Notes: a model not told the origin generated them from the sequence alone. A stretch of DNA of 64,000 bases from Acidobacteriota bacterium (GCA_017307505.1 JAFKEE010000054.1:22642-86641), one strand, 5' to 3'. Positions 26,151-35,661 are shown, counted from the first letter of the stretch. Numbers and translations are program-made.

Positions 26151-26867
26151 ATGTCACAGCCCCAAACTGCGGAAGCGGCCTCGCGCCGTCCCTCTAATCT
26201 GCCTTTGATCCTGCAGGAGGCGATCACGGCGACCGTGCGCATCCGTTCGATGCCGCAGGCGGTTTCCAGCGAGGAGGCCTTCCGGCAGCAGATGCGGGAG
26301 GCACTCAAAATCGCCGCACAGGAGGCACGCACGCCGGGCGGCTATTCACCGGAAGACATCAAGATGGCGATCTTCGCGGTGGTTGGTTTCCTGGACGAAT
26401 CCATCCTCAAGGCAGGCAACCGGGCCTTCCGGGAGTGGCCCACGAAGCCGCTGCAAGAGGAGTTCTTCGGCACGCACCTGGCGGGTGAGCTGTTCTTCCA
26501 GAACCTGGAGCGGCTGTTGCGCATGGAAGACTCCTACGAGCTGGCCGATGTTCTCGAGGTCCACCAGTTGTGCATGCTGCTGGGTTTCCGGGGCCGCTAT
26601 AGCGCGCGCAGCCCGATGGAGTTCCAGGGCGTCCTGAACACGGTAGCGGAAAAGATTGCCCGGATTCGGGGCGAGTACGGCGCGCTGACCGAGGCGTGGC
26701 GGTTGCCGAATGAGCGGATCGTGCAGGGCGCGGATCCGTGGAGCAAGCGGCTGTTGTATACAGCCATCGGGTTCGCGGCGGTCACGCTGCTGCTGTTCGC
26801 GGTGTTCAAGATGTCGCTGATTTCCGGGGTTTCCGATGTGGCGGCCATTCCGGTGCGGGTGCGGTAG
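26151..26867 (+). CDS. tssL: T6SS inner-membrane protein TssL (DotU/IcmH-like)
   Basis: 238 residues. The DotU pattern is clear: AQEARTPGGYSPEDIKMAIF, VGFLDESIL, FFGTHLAGELFFQNL, ELADVLEVHQLCMLLGFRGRY, then one C-terminal membrane helix near residues 200-225 (YTAIGFAAVTLLLFAVF). There is no peptidoglycan-binding OmpA-like extension, so anchoring to the wall must come from another protein. It lies between tssK2 and tssM with very short gaps. Confidence 0.95.
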   Translation: MSQPQTAEAASRRPSNLPLILQEAITATVRIRSMPQAVSSEEAFRQQMREALKIAAQEARTPGGYSPEDIKMAIFAVVGFLDESILKAGNRAFREWPTKPLQEEFFGTHLAGELFFQNLERLLRMEDSYELADVLEVHQLCMLLGFRGRYSARSPMEFQGVLNTVAEKIARIRGEYGALTEAWRLPNERIVQGADPWSKRLLYTAIGFAAVTLLLFAVFKMSLISGVSDVAAIPVRVR

Positions 26868-26873
26868 GAGTTC

Positions 26874-29800
26874 ATGATGCGAAAAGTCGTTCTCATTACG
26901 GTCCTGATCCTCCTGCTCTGGCTGGTTCTGGCGTGGTTCCTCGGCACGTGGCTAGGCTTGCACGGGGGCATTTTGTGGGGCCTGCGGATCTCTTTGTGGG
27001 TGATCGGCCTGATCACGGCCGGCTTCGTCATCTGGTTCTTCTGGCGGAAAGCCAAGCGGGAACGGGAATTGGAAGAAGGCATGGACGCCAACGAGGGCGA
27101 CGAGATCGCCACCCTGTTGCGTGAGGCCGAGAAGAAGCTGACCGCCGCCCGAAATGGCAAAACCACGGGTCTGGCCACGACGCCTGTCGTGCTGATCGCA
27201 GGGGAACCGGGCAGCGCCAAGACGAGTGTCGTGCTGAGTTCCGGCATCGATCCGGAGCTCATCGCGGGCCGGGTGCACCAGGACAATGTCGTGACACCGA
27301 CCCGGGTTGCCAACGTCTGGTACGCCAATGGCATTGCCATGGTGGAGGCGGGCGGTGCGCTCACCCAGGACAAGGCGCTTTGGAACCGGCTGATCCGGGG
27401 TCTGCGGCCGGGCAGGCTGGCCGGAATCTTCGGCTCCGGCGGCCGGGCGCCAAGGGCGGCGCTGGTTTGTTTTGATGCTGAGACTTTCGCACATCCGGGC
27501 GGAGCGGAGGCTGCTTCGGCGACGGCTAAGAAGCTGCGGCAGAGACTCGCCGCGCTGAGTGAGGATCTGGGCGTCAACCTGCCCGTATACGCGCTGTTCA
27601 CGCGCATGGACCGGATTCCCGGGTTCCTGGAGTATGTCCGCAACCTGAGCAATGAAGAAGTGAGCCGGGCGCTGGGCGCTACTCTGCCGCTCTCTGCCGG
27701 GCAGCAAGCCAGGACCTACGGCGAAGAGCAGACGGCGCGGATCTCGGCTGCGCTGGAAAGCCTGTTCAAGGAGCTTGCCAATTACCGGCCGCCCCTGCTG
27801 GGCCGTGAGACCGAGGCGAATGCCCTGCCCCCGACCTATGAGTTCCCGAGGGAATTCCGGAAGCTGCAGGCGCCCATCGTGCAGTTCCTGCTGGACCTGT
27901 GCCGGCCCAGCCAGCTCTCGACCGGGCCGTACCTGCGCGGGTTCTACTTTTCGGGTGTGCGGCCTGTGGTCATCCAGGAGTTCTCGGGCGCCAGCGACCT
28001 GGCTTCCCCCATGCAAACCCAGGGTGGCGTGCCGCAGGCCACTTCGATCTTCCGAATCGGGCTGGAGGCGAACAAGCCGGTGGCGCACCAGGCTCCTTCC
28101 GTCACGACACGGCGTGTGCCGCAGTGGACGTTCCTGGGTGCGCTGTTCCACGATGTGATGCTGGCCGACAGGCTCGCCCTGGGCGGCAGCACCTCCAGCA
28201 CGAAGACGAATACGCTGCGCCGCGTGGGACTGGCGCTGGTGTGCTTCCTCTGCCTGGTATTCAGCATCGGGATGATCGTCTCGTACGTGCGGAACCGCGC
28301 GCTGGAGACCCGGGTGCTGGAAGCAGCGAAGGGCATCAACTCCTCCGAATCGACCGGCGCCGACCTGGCCTCCGCCGATGCGCTGCGCAAGCTGGATACC
28401 CTGAGAAGCTCGCTCGTCACGCTGGACTCATACAAGCGCGACGGTTCTCCCTGGAGCTTCCACTGGGGTCTCTACACCGGCGACAGCCTCTACCAACCGG
28501 CTCGCAAAGTCTACTTCGACCGCTTCCGCCAGTTGCTGTTCGGGCAGACGCAGACCTCAATGCTGACGTTCCTGAGGCAACTGCCGCCGGCACCAGGGCC
28601 GGAATATAACCCGACCTACGACGCGTTGAAAGGCTACCTCATCACCACCGCGCACCACGACAAGAGTTCGTCGAGCTTCCTGACTCCGGTGCTGATGAAG
28701 TTCTGGAGCGAAGGCCGCAGTGTCGACGCCGAGCGCATGAAGCTGGCGCAGGATCAGTTCGACTACTACGCGCAGGCGCTTCAGGCCGAGAATCCATATT
28801 CGAACGAGAACGACGCCGCAACCATCGAGACGGCCCGCCACTACCTGGCGCAGTTCGGCGACCTGATGCGGGTCTACCGCGCCATGCTGGCCGACGCCGC
28901 CAAGAGCGGTCCGCCCATTAACTATCACAAGCGTTTTCCGGGCGCCGACCAGGCGATGACGGACCAGCGCGAAGTGCAGCCGGCGTTCACCAAAGCCGGC
29001 TGGGAGTTCATGAAGGGTGCGATCAAGAATCCTGACCGCTACTTCAGCGGCGAGCAGTGGGTATTGGGCGAACAGGTTACCTCGAAGATCGATCGCGCCA
29101 AGCTGGTCGAGCAGTTGCAGCAGAAGTACAACGCGGACTTCACCGGAGAGTGGCGGGCGTTCCTGCGCGCCGCGTCGGTGCAGCGGTATGCGAACATCGC
29201 CGATGCTTCGAAGAAGTTGTCGCTGCAGACGGGGCCGCAGTCCCCGCTGCTGGCGCTGATCTGGCTGATCTCGCAGAACACGGCGGTGGATGGGCCGACC
29301 GTAGCGGAGGTGTTCCAGCCAGCGCAGGCGGTAGTGCCTCCGGCGAGTACGGATCGCTACATCGCTCCACCGAACCAGAACTACATGAACGCCTTGCTGG
29401 GCCTGCAGACGTCACTGGAGTCGATTGTGGGCCAGCCGGCGCCGAATGAGATGGTGGCGTCCCAGATCCTGGGCAATGCTTCCACGGCGAAACTGGCGGC
29501 AAGGCAACTGGCGCAGACGTTCCGGCTGGATCCGGAGGGCCACACGGAAGCGCAGGTGCAGAAGCTGCTGGAAGACCCCATCACGAACGTCGAAGGTCTG
29601 TTGAAGGGTCTCGGACCGGCGGAACTGAACGGCAAAGGCAAGGGTGTCTGCGCACAGATGAGCGCCGTCTGGAGCAAGTATCCGTTCGACCCGAACGCCA
29701 CGGCCGAGGCCACACTGGCCGAGGTGAACGGCCTGCTGCACAAGCCGGATGGCGCCTTGTGGGTGTTCTATGAAACCAGCCTGTCGAAGCTGCTGCAGAA

Positions 29801-30347
29801 GCAAGGCTTGCAGTACGTGCCGAATCCGGCGGGCGGCATGAACCTGAATCCGGCGTTTGTGTCCTTCTTCAACCAGGCTGCGACGCTGGCCGATGCTCTA
29901 TATGCGGGCGATTCCAAGGATCCGCATGTGTCGTATACGTTGAAGCCCGCTCCGAGCGAGGGGATCCAAAGCCTGTCTCTGCGCCTGGACGGCCAGGCAG
30001 CCACGTTCAGCGCGAACGACGCAACGCCGAAGCGCTTCACCTGGCAGGGTCCGGGTGCGCACGAAGCGAAGGCCGGTGTGCGGTTCGCCGGCAGCACGGA
30101 CGTCACCTGGTTTGACCGGGACGGCGTTTGGGCTCCTTTCCACTTCTTCACGGAAGCCGAGCAGTTCCAGCCGTCGGGGAACGGGTATACGGTGTCGTGG
30201 ATTATCCGGGCCGGTAAAGAGGCGATGAAGCTGCCCAACGGCAAGCCGCTCACGGTGCGGTTCGACCTCAACATGGAGGGAGCGCCGCCGATCTTCATGA
30301 AAGGCTACTGGCGCGGGCTGCGCTGCGTCAGCGAAGTCGCCAAGTAA
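26874..30347 (+). CDS. tssM: T6SS inner-membrane protein TssM (IcmF)
   Basis: 1157 residues, normal for TssM. Two N-terminal membrane helices (VLITVLILLLWLVLAWFLG and LWVIGLITAGFVIWFFW) precede the cytoplasmic GTPase-like domain with a Walker A GEPGSAKTS near residues 110-118 and ALVCFDAETF as the likely Walker B strand. A third helix follows near residue 455 (GLALVCFLCLVFSIGMIVSY), then the long periplasmic part with IcmF-related and DUF1215-like regions ending in a beta-domain (LTVRFDLNMEGAPPIFMKGY). TAGGAG lies just before the ATG, 6 bp after tssL. In Proteobacteria the C-terminus binds TssJ, which is not seen here. Confidence 0.96.
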   Translation: MMRKVVLITVLILLLWLVLAWFLGTWLGLHGGILWGLRISLWVIGLITAGFVIWFFWRKAKRERELEEGMDANEGDEIATLLREAEKKLTAARNGKTTGLATTPVVLIAGEPGSAKTSVVLSSGIDPELIAGRVHQDNVVTPTRVANVWYANGIAMVEAGGALTQDKALWNRLIRGLRPGRLAGIFGSGGRAPRAALVCFDAETFAHPGGAEAASATAKKLRQRLAALSEDLGVNLPVYALFTRMDRIPGFLEYVRNLSNEEVSRALGATLPLSAGQQARTYGEEQTARISAALESLFKELANYRPPLLGRETEANALPPTYEFPREFRKLQAPIVQFLLDLCRPSQLSTGPYLRGFYFSGVRPVVIQEFSGASDLASPMQTQGGVPQATSIFRIGLEANKPVAHQAPSVTTRRVPQWTFLGALFHDVMLADRLALGGSTSSTKTNTLRRVGLALVCFLCLVFSIGMIVSYVRNRALETRVLEAAKGINSSESTGADLASADALRKLDTLRSSLVTLDSYKRDGSPWSFHWGLYTGDSLYQPARKVYFDRFRQLLFGQTQTSMLTFLRQLPPAPGPEYNPTYDALKGYLITTAHHDKSSSSFLTPVLMKFWSEGRSVDAERMKLAQDQFDYYAQALQAENPYSNENDAATIETARHYLAQFGDLMRVYRAMLADAAKSGPPINYHKRFPGADQAMTDQREVQPAFTKAGWEFMKGAIKNPDRYFSGEQWVLGEQVTSKIDRAKLVEQLQQKYNADFTGEWRAFLRAASVQRYANIADASKKLSLQTGPQSPLLALIWLISQNTAVDGPTVAEVFQPAQAVVPPASTDRYIAPPNQNYMNALLGLQTSLESIVGQPAPNEMVASQILGNASTAKLAARQLAQTFRLDPEGHTEAQVQKLLEDPITNVEGLLKGLGPAELNGKGKGVCAQMSAVWSKYPFDPNATAEATLAEVNGLLHKPDGALWVFYETSLSKLLQKQGLQYVPNPAGGMNLNPAFVSFFNQAATLADALYAGDSKDPHVSYTLKPAPSEGIQSLSLRLDGQAATFSANDATPKRFTWQGPGAHEAKAGVRFAGSTDVTWFDRDGVWAPFHFFTEAEQFQPSGNGYTVSWIIRAGKEAMKLPNGKPLTVRFDLNMEGAPPIFMKGYWRGLRCVSEVAK

Positions 30348-30397
30348 AGAACCCGCTTGCAGCGCGCGGAGATTCCTCGTAACATCGCGTCAGCTTC

Positions 30398-30895
30398 ATG
30401 CCTGGCGCGAAAGCGAAGAAGTATCGCGCGCTGCTGCTGTGTTGCGGCCACATGGATCGTGGCGACGACGCGATTGGTCCGCTCTGCGCCTCGGCCTTGG
30501 AAGACCGCAAGATCCCCGTGCGCAACGTGCAAGGCGAAACCTCTGAGCTGCTGGACGCCTGGCAGCAGGCGGAGCGCGTGATCGTGGTGGATGCCATCTC
30601 GAGCCGGAAGGCAGCGCCCGGCACACTGATCCGGATCGATTCCGAAGAGGCGGCCTTCCAACCGGAAGCCGCGCGCTGTTCCACGCACGGGTTAGGGTTG
30701 GCGCAGGCCGTCAAACTCGGCCGTGTGCTGAAATGTCTGCCGGAGAAGTTGATCCTGATGGGGGTAGAGGCGGAGAGCTTCGAGTGGGCCTCGACACTCT
30801 CTCCTCAGGTTGCGGCTGCCATGCCGGCCCTGCTGGATGCCATCGAGGCCGAATGGCGCAAGCTGACTATTTCACCGGCCCGGGCGCGGCGGTAG
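30398..30895 (+). CDS. HyaD/HybD-type hydrogenase maturation protease
   Basis: 165 residues. The fold of [NiFe]-hydrogenase maturation endopeptidases is recognisable: LLLCCGHMDRGDDAIGPLCA at the N-terminus (family GN-DDG region, Asn replaced by His), VIVVDAISS with the metal-binding Asp, CSTHGLGLAQAV with the metal-binding His, and LILMGVEAESF. The family cleaves the C-terminus of the hydrogenase large subunit after nickel insertion. No hydrogenase or hyp gene is in the window. It follows tssM by 50 bp and its 3' end overlaps the next, convergent gene by 29 bp. Whether the N-to-H change affects activity is unknown. Confidence 0.8.
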   Translation: MPGAKAKKYRALLLCCGHMDRGDDAIGPLCASALEDRKIPVRNVQGETSELLDAWQQAERVIVVDAISSRKAAPGTLIRIDSEEAAFQPEAARCSTHGLGLAQAVKLGRVLKCLPEKLILMGVEAESFEWASTLSPQVAAAMPALLDAIEAEWRKLTISPARARR

Positions 30896-32795
30896 CAGGT
30901 TTCAAACCCACCTGGTGATCGGCGAAGTCCCTGACTTCCAGTCCGAACTTTCGCATCAATTCGGCGCGGCTTTGAATGCCGGCGCATTCCACACAGAACA
31001 GGGCGCAGGGCTGGTAGTCCGGCGGCTCGAGCGTGGAGCCTTCCTGACGGAGGAAACGGATTTCGCGCTCGCCCGTGAAGGCGCCCAGGAGGACCAGGGC
31101 CGGATAGTAAAAGTGGCTGCGGCCGCCGATTACCGCGACTTTGCGGCAGCCGCTGTTGGCAATGGTAGCCACGGCGGCTTCGTAGGAAGGTCCATCGGCG
31201 CGGCGTTCTCCGAAGAGCGTCGTGGTGCGGTTCGCACTCAGGACACTGAATGGGCCGGTTAAGGGGCGCAGGGTGTTCTGGGTCGAGGCGTAGAGGGCTA
31301 CCCCCCCGAACAGGGCAAGGAGCGGAGCGGCGATCCATTTCCCCGGCAACCTGCCCAGCATCCAGCCGGCCGGAATGGCTCCAAAGAGAAAGATGGGCAG
31401 ATGCAGGCGGGTGTGCCACGGCTGCCAGCGGAGATAGCCGCTAAACAGAAGAAACGCGACAGCGGTGGAGGCCCACAGGGCCAGCGGAGTCCAGTTCTCC
31501 CGGCGGCGCCAACCGGCCAGCGCCAGCAGGCCGAGTCCCCCGTATAAAAGAAGATGGGCTGTGTTTGACATGCCGCCCTCGCCCCAATAGAACGGTTGGA
31601 GGTGGAAGCGGGTGCTGGGCCACAGGGACTGCCGGTCATCGGGATCCTGGCCCAGGGCAGCGACGGCGGACCGGAAACCGTTATCGAGTGACTGGTGCAG
31701 TCCAGCCGGTCCCAGGTTGAACTGGACGGCCAGGTTCCGCACGATGTTAGCGGCGATGCCGGCCGGCGTAAACCGCTCACATTCATAGCCGAAGGGCATG
31801 TCGCGGTGTCCGATGCGGGGTCCGGTGATGCTGCCGTATTCTCGATAACTGCGGAGCCAGAACGGTCCGGCGACCAGCAAGATCAGAGCGGCCATCCCGG
31901 CGGTTTGACGAAACAAAGCCAGCCAGGTGTTCCGGTTCCAGACCAGCAGCACCGCCAGTCCGAAGGCGGGCAAAAGAAACCAGGCTAAGGACTTGGTGAG
32001 CAACGACAAGGCCGCCGCCAAAGCCAGAAGGACCGCGTTGGCCGCTGTGTTCTCCCGGCCGAAGGCGAGCGCGAACGTAAAGGCTGTCACCAGCCAAAAG
32101 GCGAGGGTGACGTCGTTCTTGGCTCCGGTAGCGACCAGGACGCCCTGCGGCAGAGTCGCCGCCAGGAACAGACCCAACCACTGGCCGCGGCGGCTGGAAC
32201 CCAGCAGTTTGAGCGCCAGGGAAACGGCCGCGAGGGCTCCGAGCCAAGCGAACCACTGGACGCAGTTGGCCAGCAGATCGTCCTGGCCCAGGACGGCGAA
32301 GGTCAGTTGAATCAGCTCATTGCCGGGCGGCATGAAGTTCATGTTCGCCATGTGGGTGGGGAAGAAGGCGAGCGAGCGATCCTGCAGCCAGATCATGACG
32401 CGCGGCATATGGTAGGCCATGACGTCATAGGTGTTGGGCGCGGTGGACAGCGCGGTGACGCCCAGGACCGCGGCCAGCAGCGCGGAGACCCCGGCCAGCG
32501 CCCGAGTCCAGGGTTCAATCGCCCGCCATTCCGCCTTGGCCAAACTCCACAGGGGCACCGGCCTGGTGCGGCTTCGGAACAGAAGGAAACCCAAGCCCGC
32601 GCAGGCCGACAGCCAGAGCGAGGTCACGGCCGTTCGCTGCAAGGCATGGAATGCCCCCAGCGCCTCAGCGATGACAACAGCGAAGGCAGCCCATGCCGTG
32701 GCGGCCGCCAGGAAGGCGAGGCGCAGGCCGGCGAGCCGGCTTCTAACTACCTGAAACAGCAGCAGGAACGCTGCCAGGGGAACATATTCGAGCAT
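30867..32795 (-). CDS. Multi-pass membrane glycosyltransferase-like protein (GT39/ArnT-like)
   Basis: 642 residues from the ATG at 32795 (MLEYVPLAAFLLLFQVV); the frame is open 39 codons further but that part overlaps the divergent oxidoreductase gene and is not hydrophobic. At least ten membrane segments are present. The first large loop holds YDVMAYHMPRVMIWLQDRSL and FFPTHMANMNFMPPGNELIQ, typical of GT-C dolichyl-phosphate-mannose mannosyltransferase relatives. A C-terminal soluble domain of about 120 residues has VAVIGGRSHFYYPALVLLG. Lipid-linked sugar transfer is the likely role; donor and acceptor are unknown. Confidence 0.7.
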   Translation of the reverse strand: MLEYVPLAAFLLLFQVVRSRLAGLRLAFLAAATAWAAFAVVIAEALGAFHALQRTAVTSLWLSACAGLGFLLFRSRTRPVPLWSLAKAEWRAIEPWTRALAGVSALLAAVLGVTALSTAPNTYDVMAYHMPRVMIWLQDRSLAFFPTHMANMNFMPPGNELIQLTFAVLGQDDLLANCVQWFAWLGALAAVSLALKLLGSSRRGQWLGLFLAATLPQGVLVATGAKNDVTLAFWLVTAFTFALAFGRENTAANAVLLALAAALSLLTKSLAWFLLPAFGLAVLLVWNRNTWLALFRQTAGMAALILLVAGPFWLRSYREYGSITGPRIGHRDMPFGYECERFTPAGIAANIVRNLAVQFNLGPAGLHQSLDNGFRSAVAALGQDPDDRQSLWPSTRFHLQPFYWGEGGMSNTAHLLLYGGLGLLALAGWRRRENWTPLALWASTAVAFLLFSGYLRWQPWHTRLHLPIFLFGAIPAGWMLGRLPGKWIAAPLLALFGGVALYASTQNTLRPLTGPFSVLSANRTTTLFGERRADGPSYEAAVATIANSGCRKVAVIGGRSHFYYPALVLLGAFTGEREIRFLRQEGSTLEPPDYQPCALFCVECAGIQSRAELMRKFGLEVRDFADHQVGLKPATAAPGPVK

Positions 32796-32865
32796 GCGGG
32801 TCCGGAAGGGCCAGTATAGCGGAGACCGCTCTCGCCCGGCCGCCGGGCTGCGGTATACTCCGCGC

Positions 32866-34167
32866 ATGCCTTCCAGACGCACTTTTTTGAACTCCGCCGC
32901 AGCCGCCACCATCTACCGCCTGGTCGACTCCGCTCCGGCGCAGGCTGCCACGGCTGCCCCCAGCGACACGGTGAACCTCGGCTTCGTGGGCGTCGGTATC
33001 CGCGGGTCTCAGCTTCTGGAAGAGTTCTCGCAGATTCCGGGGGTCCGTCCCGTCATTGCGGCCGATCTCTACGACGGCCATCTGGAGCATGCCAAAGAGT
33101 TCACGCAAGGCAAGATTCTCACCACCAAGCGCTATGAGGACGTGATCGGGCGGAAGGACCTGGATGCGATTGTGATTGCGGTGCCGGACCACTGGCACAA
33201 GCGGATGACTCTGGAGACGCTGTCGGCCGGCAAGCATGTGTACATCGAAAAGCCGATGACCTGGTCGCTGGAGGAGGGTCCGGAGATCATCGCCGCCGAG
33301 AAAAAGGCCGGCAAGGTGCTGATGGTCGGCAGCGGCGGCAAGACGACTACGCTGGTCGCCAAGACCCGCGAAGTGGTGGCGTCGGGCGAGCTGGGCGCCG
33401 TGCGGCAGGTGCGCATGATGCAGTACCGCAATTCCAAAGAAGGCGCCTGGATCTACCCCGTTCCGCCGGATGCTTCGCCCAAGACCATCGACTGGGACCG
33501 CTTCATCGGGCCGGCTCCGAAGCGTGCCTTTAGTCCGGAAGTATTCTTCCGGTGGCGCTGCTGGTGGGAGTATTCGGGCGGCGTGGCCACGGACCTCTTC
33601 GTCCACCTGCTCACCACCATGCACGAAGTGATGAACGTGCAGGCGCCGGTATCGGCCGTGTCACAGGGAGGTCTGTACCGCTGGAAAGACGGGCGGACCG
33701 TGCCGGACGTCATGGAGTCGCTGTTTGAGTACAAAGAGGGCTTTATTGCTCAGGTCAGCGTGAATTTGAACAACTCTTCCCGGTCGCCGGTGATGCAGAT
33801 CTTCGGCGAGAAGGGGACTCTGACGCTGGAGGCATCGGGTATCACGATCACTCCGGAACCGGAAGATCTCGACATTCAGATGTACGGCTCGTCGGCACTG
33901 TCGAAGGCGACCAGGGATGAGTACCTGAAGTCACGGGGTGCGGATAGGCCGCGGCCGGCCAGGCCGGAGCCCAAGGTGATTCCGGTGGAGGCCGGCCCCG
34001 GGCACGGGTCCTATTTCATTCAGAGCATTCGCGAATCGAAGCCAAGCCGCGAGAACGCCACGGAAGGGCATGCCGCCGCGGGCGCCGCCCATCTCGCCAA
34101 CATGGCCTATCGCAAGGGCCGCAAGATGAATTGGGACTTCGCCACCAACCGGGTGAGCGAGGCGTAG
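32866..34167 (+). CDS. Tat-exported Gfo/Idh/MocA-family oxidoreductase
   Basis: 433 residues from the ATG at 32866, where the Tat signal begins (PSRRTFLNSAAAATI). The mature part opens with the dinucleotide-binding strand NLGFVGVGIRGSQLLEEF, then VIAVPDHWHKRMTLETLSAG and YIEKPMTWSLEEG with the catalytic EKP lysine. The second half has the family's beta-sheet dimerisation domain (SYFIQSIRESKPSRENATEG near the end). Such Tat-exported members with unknown sugar substrates are abundant in Solibacter-like genomes. A TATACT box ends about 8 bp before the start. Confidence 0.9.
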   Translation: MPSRRTFLNSAAAATIYRLVDSAPAQAATAAPSDTVNLGFVGVGIRGSQLLEEFSQIPGVRPVIAADLYDGHLEHAKEFTQGKILTTKRYEDVIGRKDLDAIVIAVPDHWHKRMTLETLSAGKHVYIEKPMTWSLEEGPEIIAAEKKAGKVLMVGSGGKTTTLVAKTREVVASGELGAVRQVRMMQYRNSKEGAWIYPVPPDASPKTIDWDRFIGPAPKRAFSPEVFFRWRCWWEYSGGVATDLFVHLLTTMHEVMNVQAPVSAVSQGGLYRWKDGRTVPDVMESLFEYKEGFIAQVSVNLNNSSRSPVMQIFGEKGTLTLEASGITITPEPEDLDIQMYGSSALSKATRDEYLKSRGADRPRPARPEPKVIPVEAGPGHGSYFIQSIRESKPSRENATEGHAAAGAAHLANMAYRKGRKMNWDFATNRVSEA

Positions 34168-34212
34168 CGGAATAAAACCGGCAGGGGGAGGGATTAGTCC
34201 GTAGCCCTTCCC

Positions 34213-34959
34213 ATGCCTGATTCCCTGCCCCTCTCCCGGCGCACCCTGCTGGCCGGTGTTCCACTGGCTGGCGTGCCTGAACGACGCATTCGCGCCATCG
34301 CCTTTGACGGTTTCACCATCTTCGATCCGCGCAGCGTTGCGAAGCGCGCCGAGGAGTTGCTGCCAGGGCGCGGCTCCGCGCTGACCGCCGCCTGGCGCAC
34401 CCGGCAGTTCGAGTACACCTGGCTGCGGAGCCTGACCGGTTCGTATGCCGACTTCTGGCAGGTGACCGGGGATGCGTTGACCTATGCCGCGCAGCAGGAG
34501 CGGATCCCGCTCACGCCTGAGCACCATGCGGAATTGATGCGCTGTTTTCTGACGCTCGCGGCCTGGCCCGATGCTCCGGCGGCGTTGCGGAGGATGAAGG
34601 AACATGGTCTGCGGCTGGCGCTGCTGTCCAATTTCACGGTGAAGATGATGGACGCGGCGGTGGAGAGCGCCGGGCTGGGCGGGCTTTTTGAGCCGCACTT
34701 AAGCACCGACCGTGTTGGCATCTTCAAACCCGCGCCTGCCGCCTACCGGATGGCACTCGATGCGTTTGGGCTCGACCGGAGCCGGATCGCGTTTGCGGCG
34801 TTTGGCGGCTGGGATGCTGCTGGCGCGAAGCGGTTTGGATTCCCCACATTTTGGGTGAACCGGATGTCGCTGCCGGTGGAGGAATTGGGGGCTGCTCCGG
34901 ATGCGCAGGGTCCGGGATTGGACGCTCTGGAGAGATTTTTACTGCCAGATCCAGCCTGA
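34213..34959 (+). CDS. HAD-superfamily (type II haloacid dehalogenase-like) protein with Tat-like leader
   Basis: 248 residues. The core is type II haloacid dehalogenase-like: IRAIAFDGFTIFDP with nucleophile Asp, LALLSNFTVKMMDAAV (motif II Ser), GIFKPAPAAYRMAL (motif III Lys), and FGGWDAAGAKRFGFPTFWVNR at the C-terminal motif, where family members often have SSNAWD. The N-terminus PLSRRTLLAGVPLAGVP looks like a twin-arginine leader directly before the catalytic domain, unusual for a HAD enzyme. It follows the exported oxidoreductase by 45 bp. Confidence 0.8.
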   Translation: MPDSLPLSRRTLLAGVPLAGVPERRIRAIAFDGFTIFDPRSVAKRAEELLPGRGSALTAAWRTRQFEYTWLRSLTGSYADFWQVTGDALTYAAQQERIPLTPEHHAELMRCFLTLAAWPDAPAALRRMKEHGLRLALLSNFTVKMMDAAVESAGLGGLFEPHLSTDRVGIFKPAPAAYRMALDAFGLDRSRIAFAAFGGWDAAGAKRFGFPTFWVNRMSLPVEELGAAPDAQGPGLDALERFLLPDPA

Positions 34960-35097
34960 TTTCGTCCCTTCTTCACCCGGCTTTGTCATTACAGCTCATA
35001 CATTTGGCGGAGGGACCTAAACGGGTGGCGCTTAAATGTCGATAGAAAGGTATTGATTCCGGAAAAACAAGCTGAACGGCGCCCGAGGAGATCCCTG

Positions 35098-35661
35098 ATG
35101 ATCGCCGGGGTGAGCCTTTGGTCACTGCTGGTAGTGGCGGGACTCGCAAAGCTTGCGGAGCATCAGGTTGTAGCGGGCCAGGCGGGCCATGGGTCGGCAT
35201 CCTGGCCGGCGGCAGCCGGGTTCGCCCACGATTCGCGGAGGCCGACGCTCGTGATGCTGGCCCATCCTGGGTGCCCGTGCACCTTGGCCAGTTTACGGGA
35301 ACTGGAAAAGATCCAGGGCGAAACCTCGGTGGGTGTCACGGCGCACATTCTGTTCCTGGAGATTCCCGGCGCGGCGGATGAAGACTCGGCTACGATCCGG
35401 CTGGCGCGCAGCCTGCCCGGCGTGGTGGTCCATGTTGGCATGCCGCCGGAAACTGCACGAATCTGGGGTGCACGCACTTCGGGCCAGGTCTTTCTATATA
35501 GCGTGGATGGCCGCTTACTTTTCAGCGGCGGCATCACCTTCAGCCGCGGACATGAAGGCCTCAATCTCGGGCACAGCGCCATCGTCGCCTTCCTGCGAAC
35601 CGGAAAGTTATCGACAAACCACGCGCCTGTGTTCGGCTGTTCGCTCCTGGGGGCCGCATGA
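35098..35661 (+). CDS. RedB-like membrane-anchored thioredoxin-fold protein
   Basis: 187 residues from the ATG at 35098, chosen for GAGGAG 7 bases upstream; a TTG at 35053 would add 15 residues. One N-terminal membrane helix (MIAGVSLWSLLVVAGLAKLA) leads into an extracytoplasmic thioredoxin-like domain with LVMLAHPGCPCTLASLREL, the CPC-type active site of RedB proteins, and GQVFLYSVDGRLLFSGGI with the strand pair expected of the fold. Its stop overlaps the start of the histidine kinase (ATGA), so the two are made together and it may be the kinase's redox or metal sensor. Confidence 0.75.
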   Translation: MIAGVSLWSLLVVAGLAKLAEHQVVAGQAGHGSASWPAAAGFAHDSRRPTLVMLAHPGCPCTLASLRELEKIQGETSVGVTAHILFLEIPGAADEDSATIRLARSLPGVVVHVGMPPETARIWGARTSGQVFLYSVDGRLLFSGGITFSRGHEGLNLGHSAIVAFLRTGKLSTNHAPVFGCSLLGAA

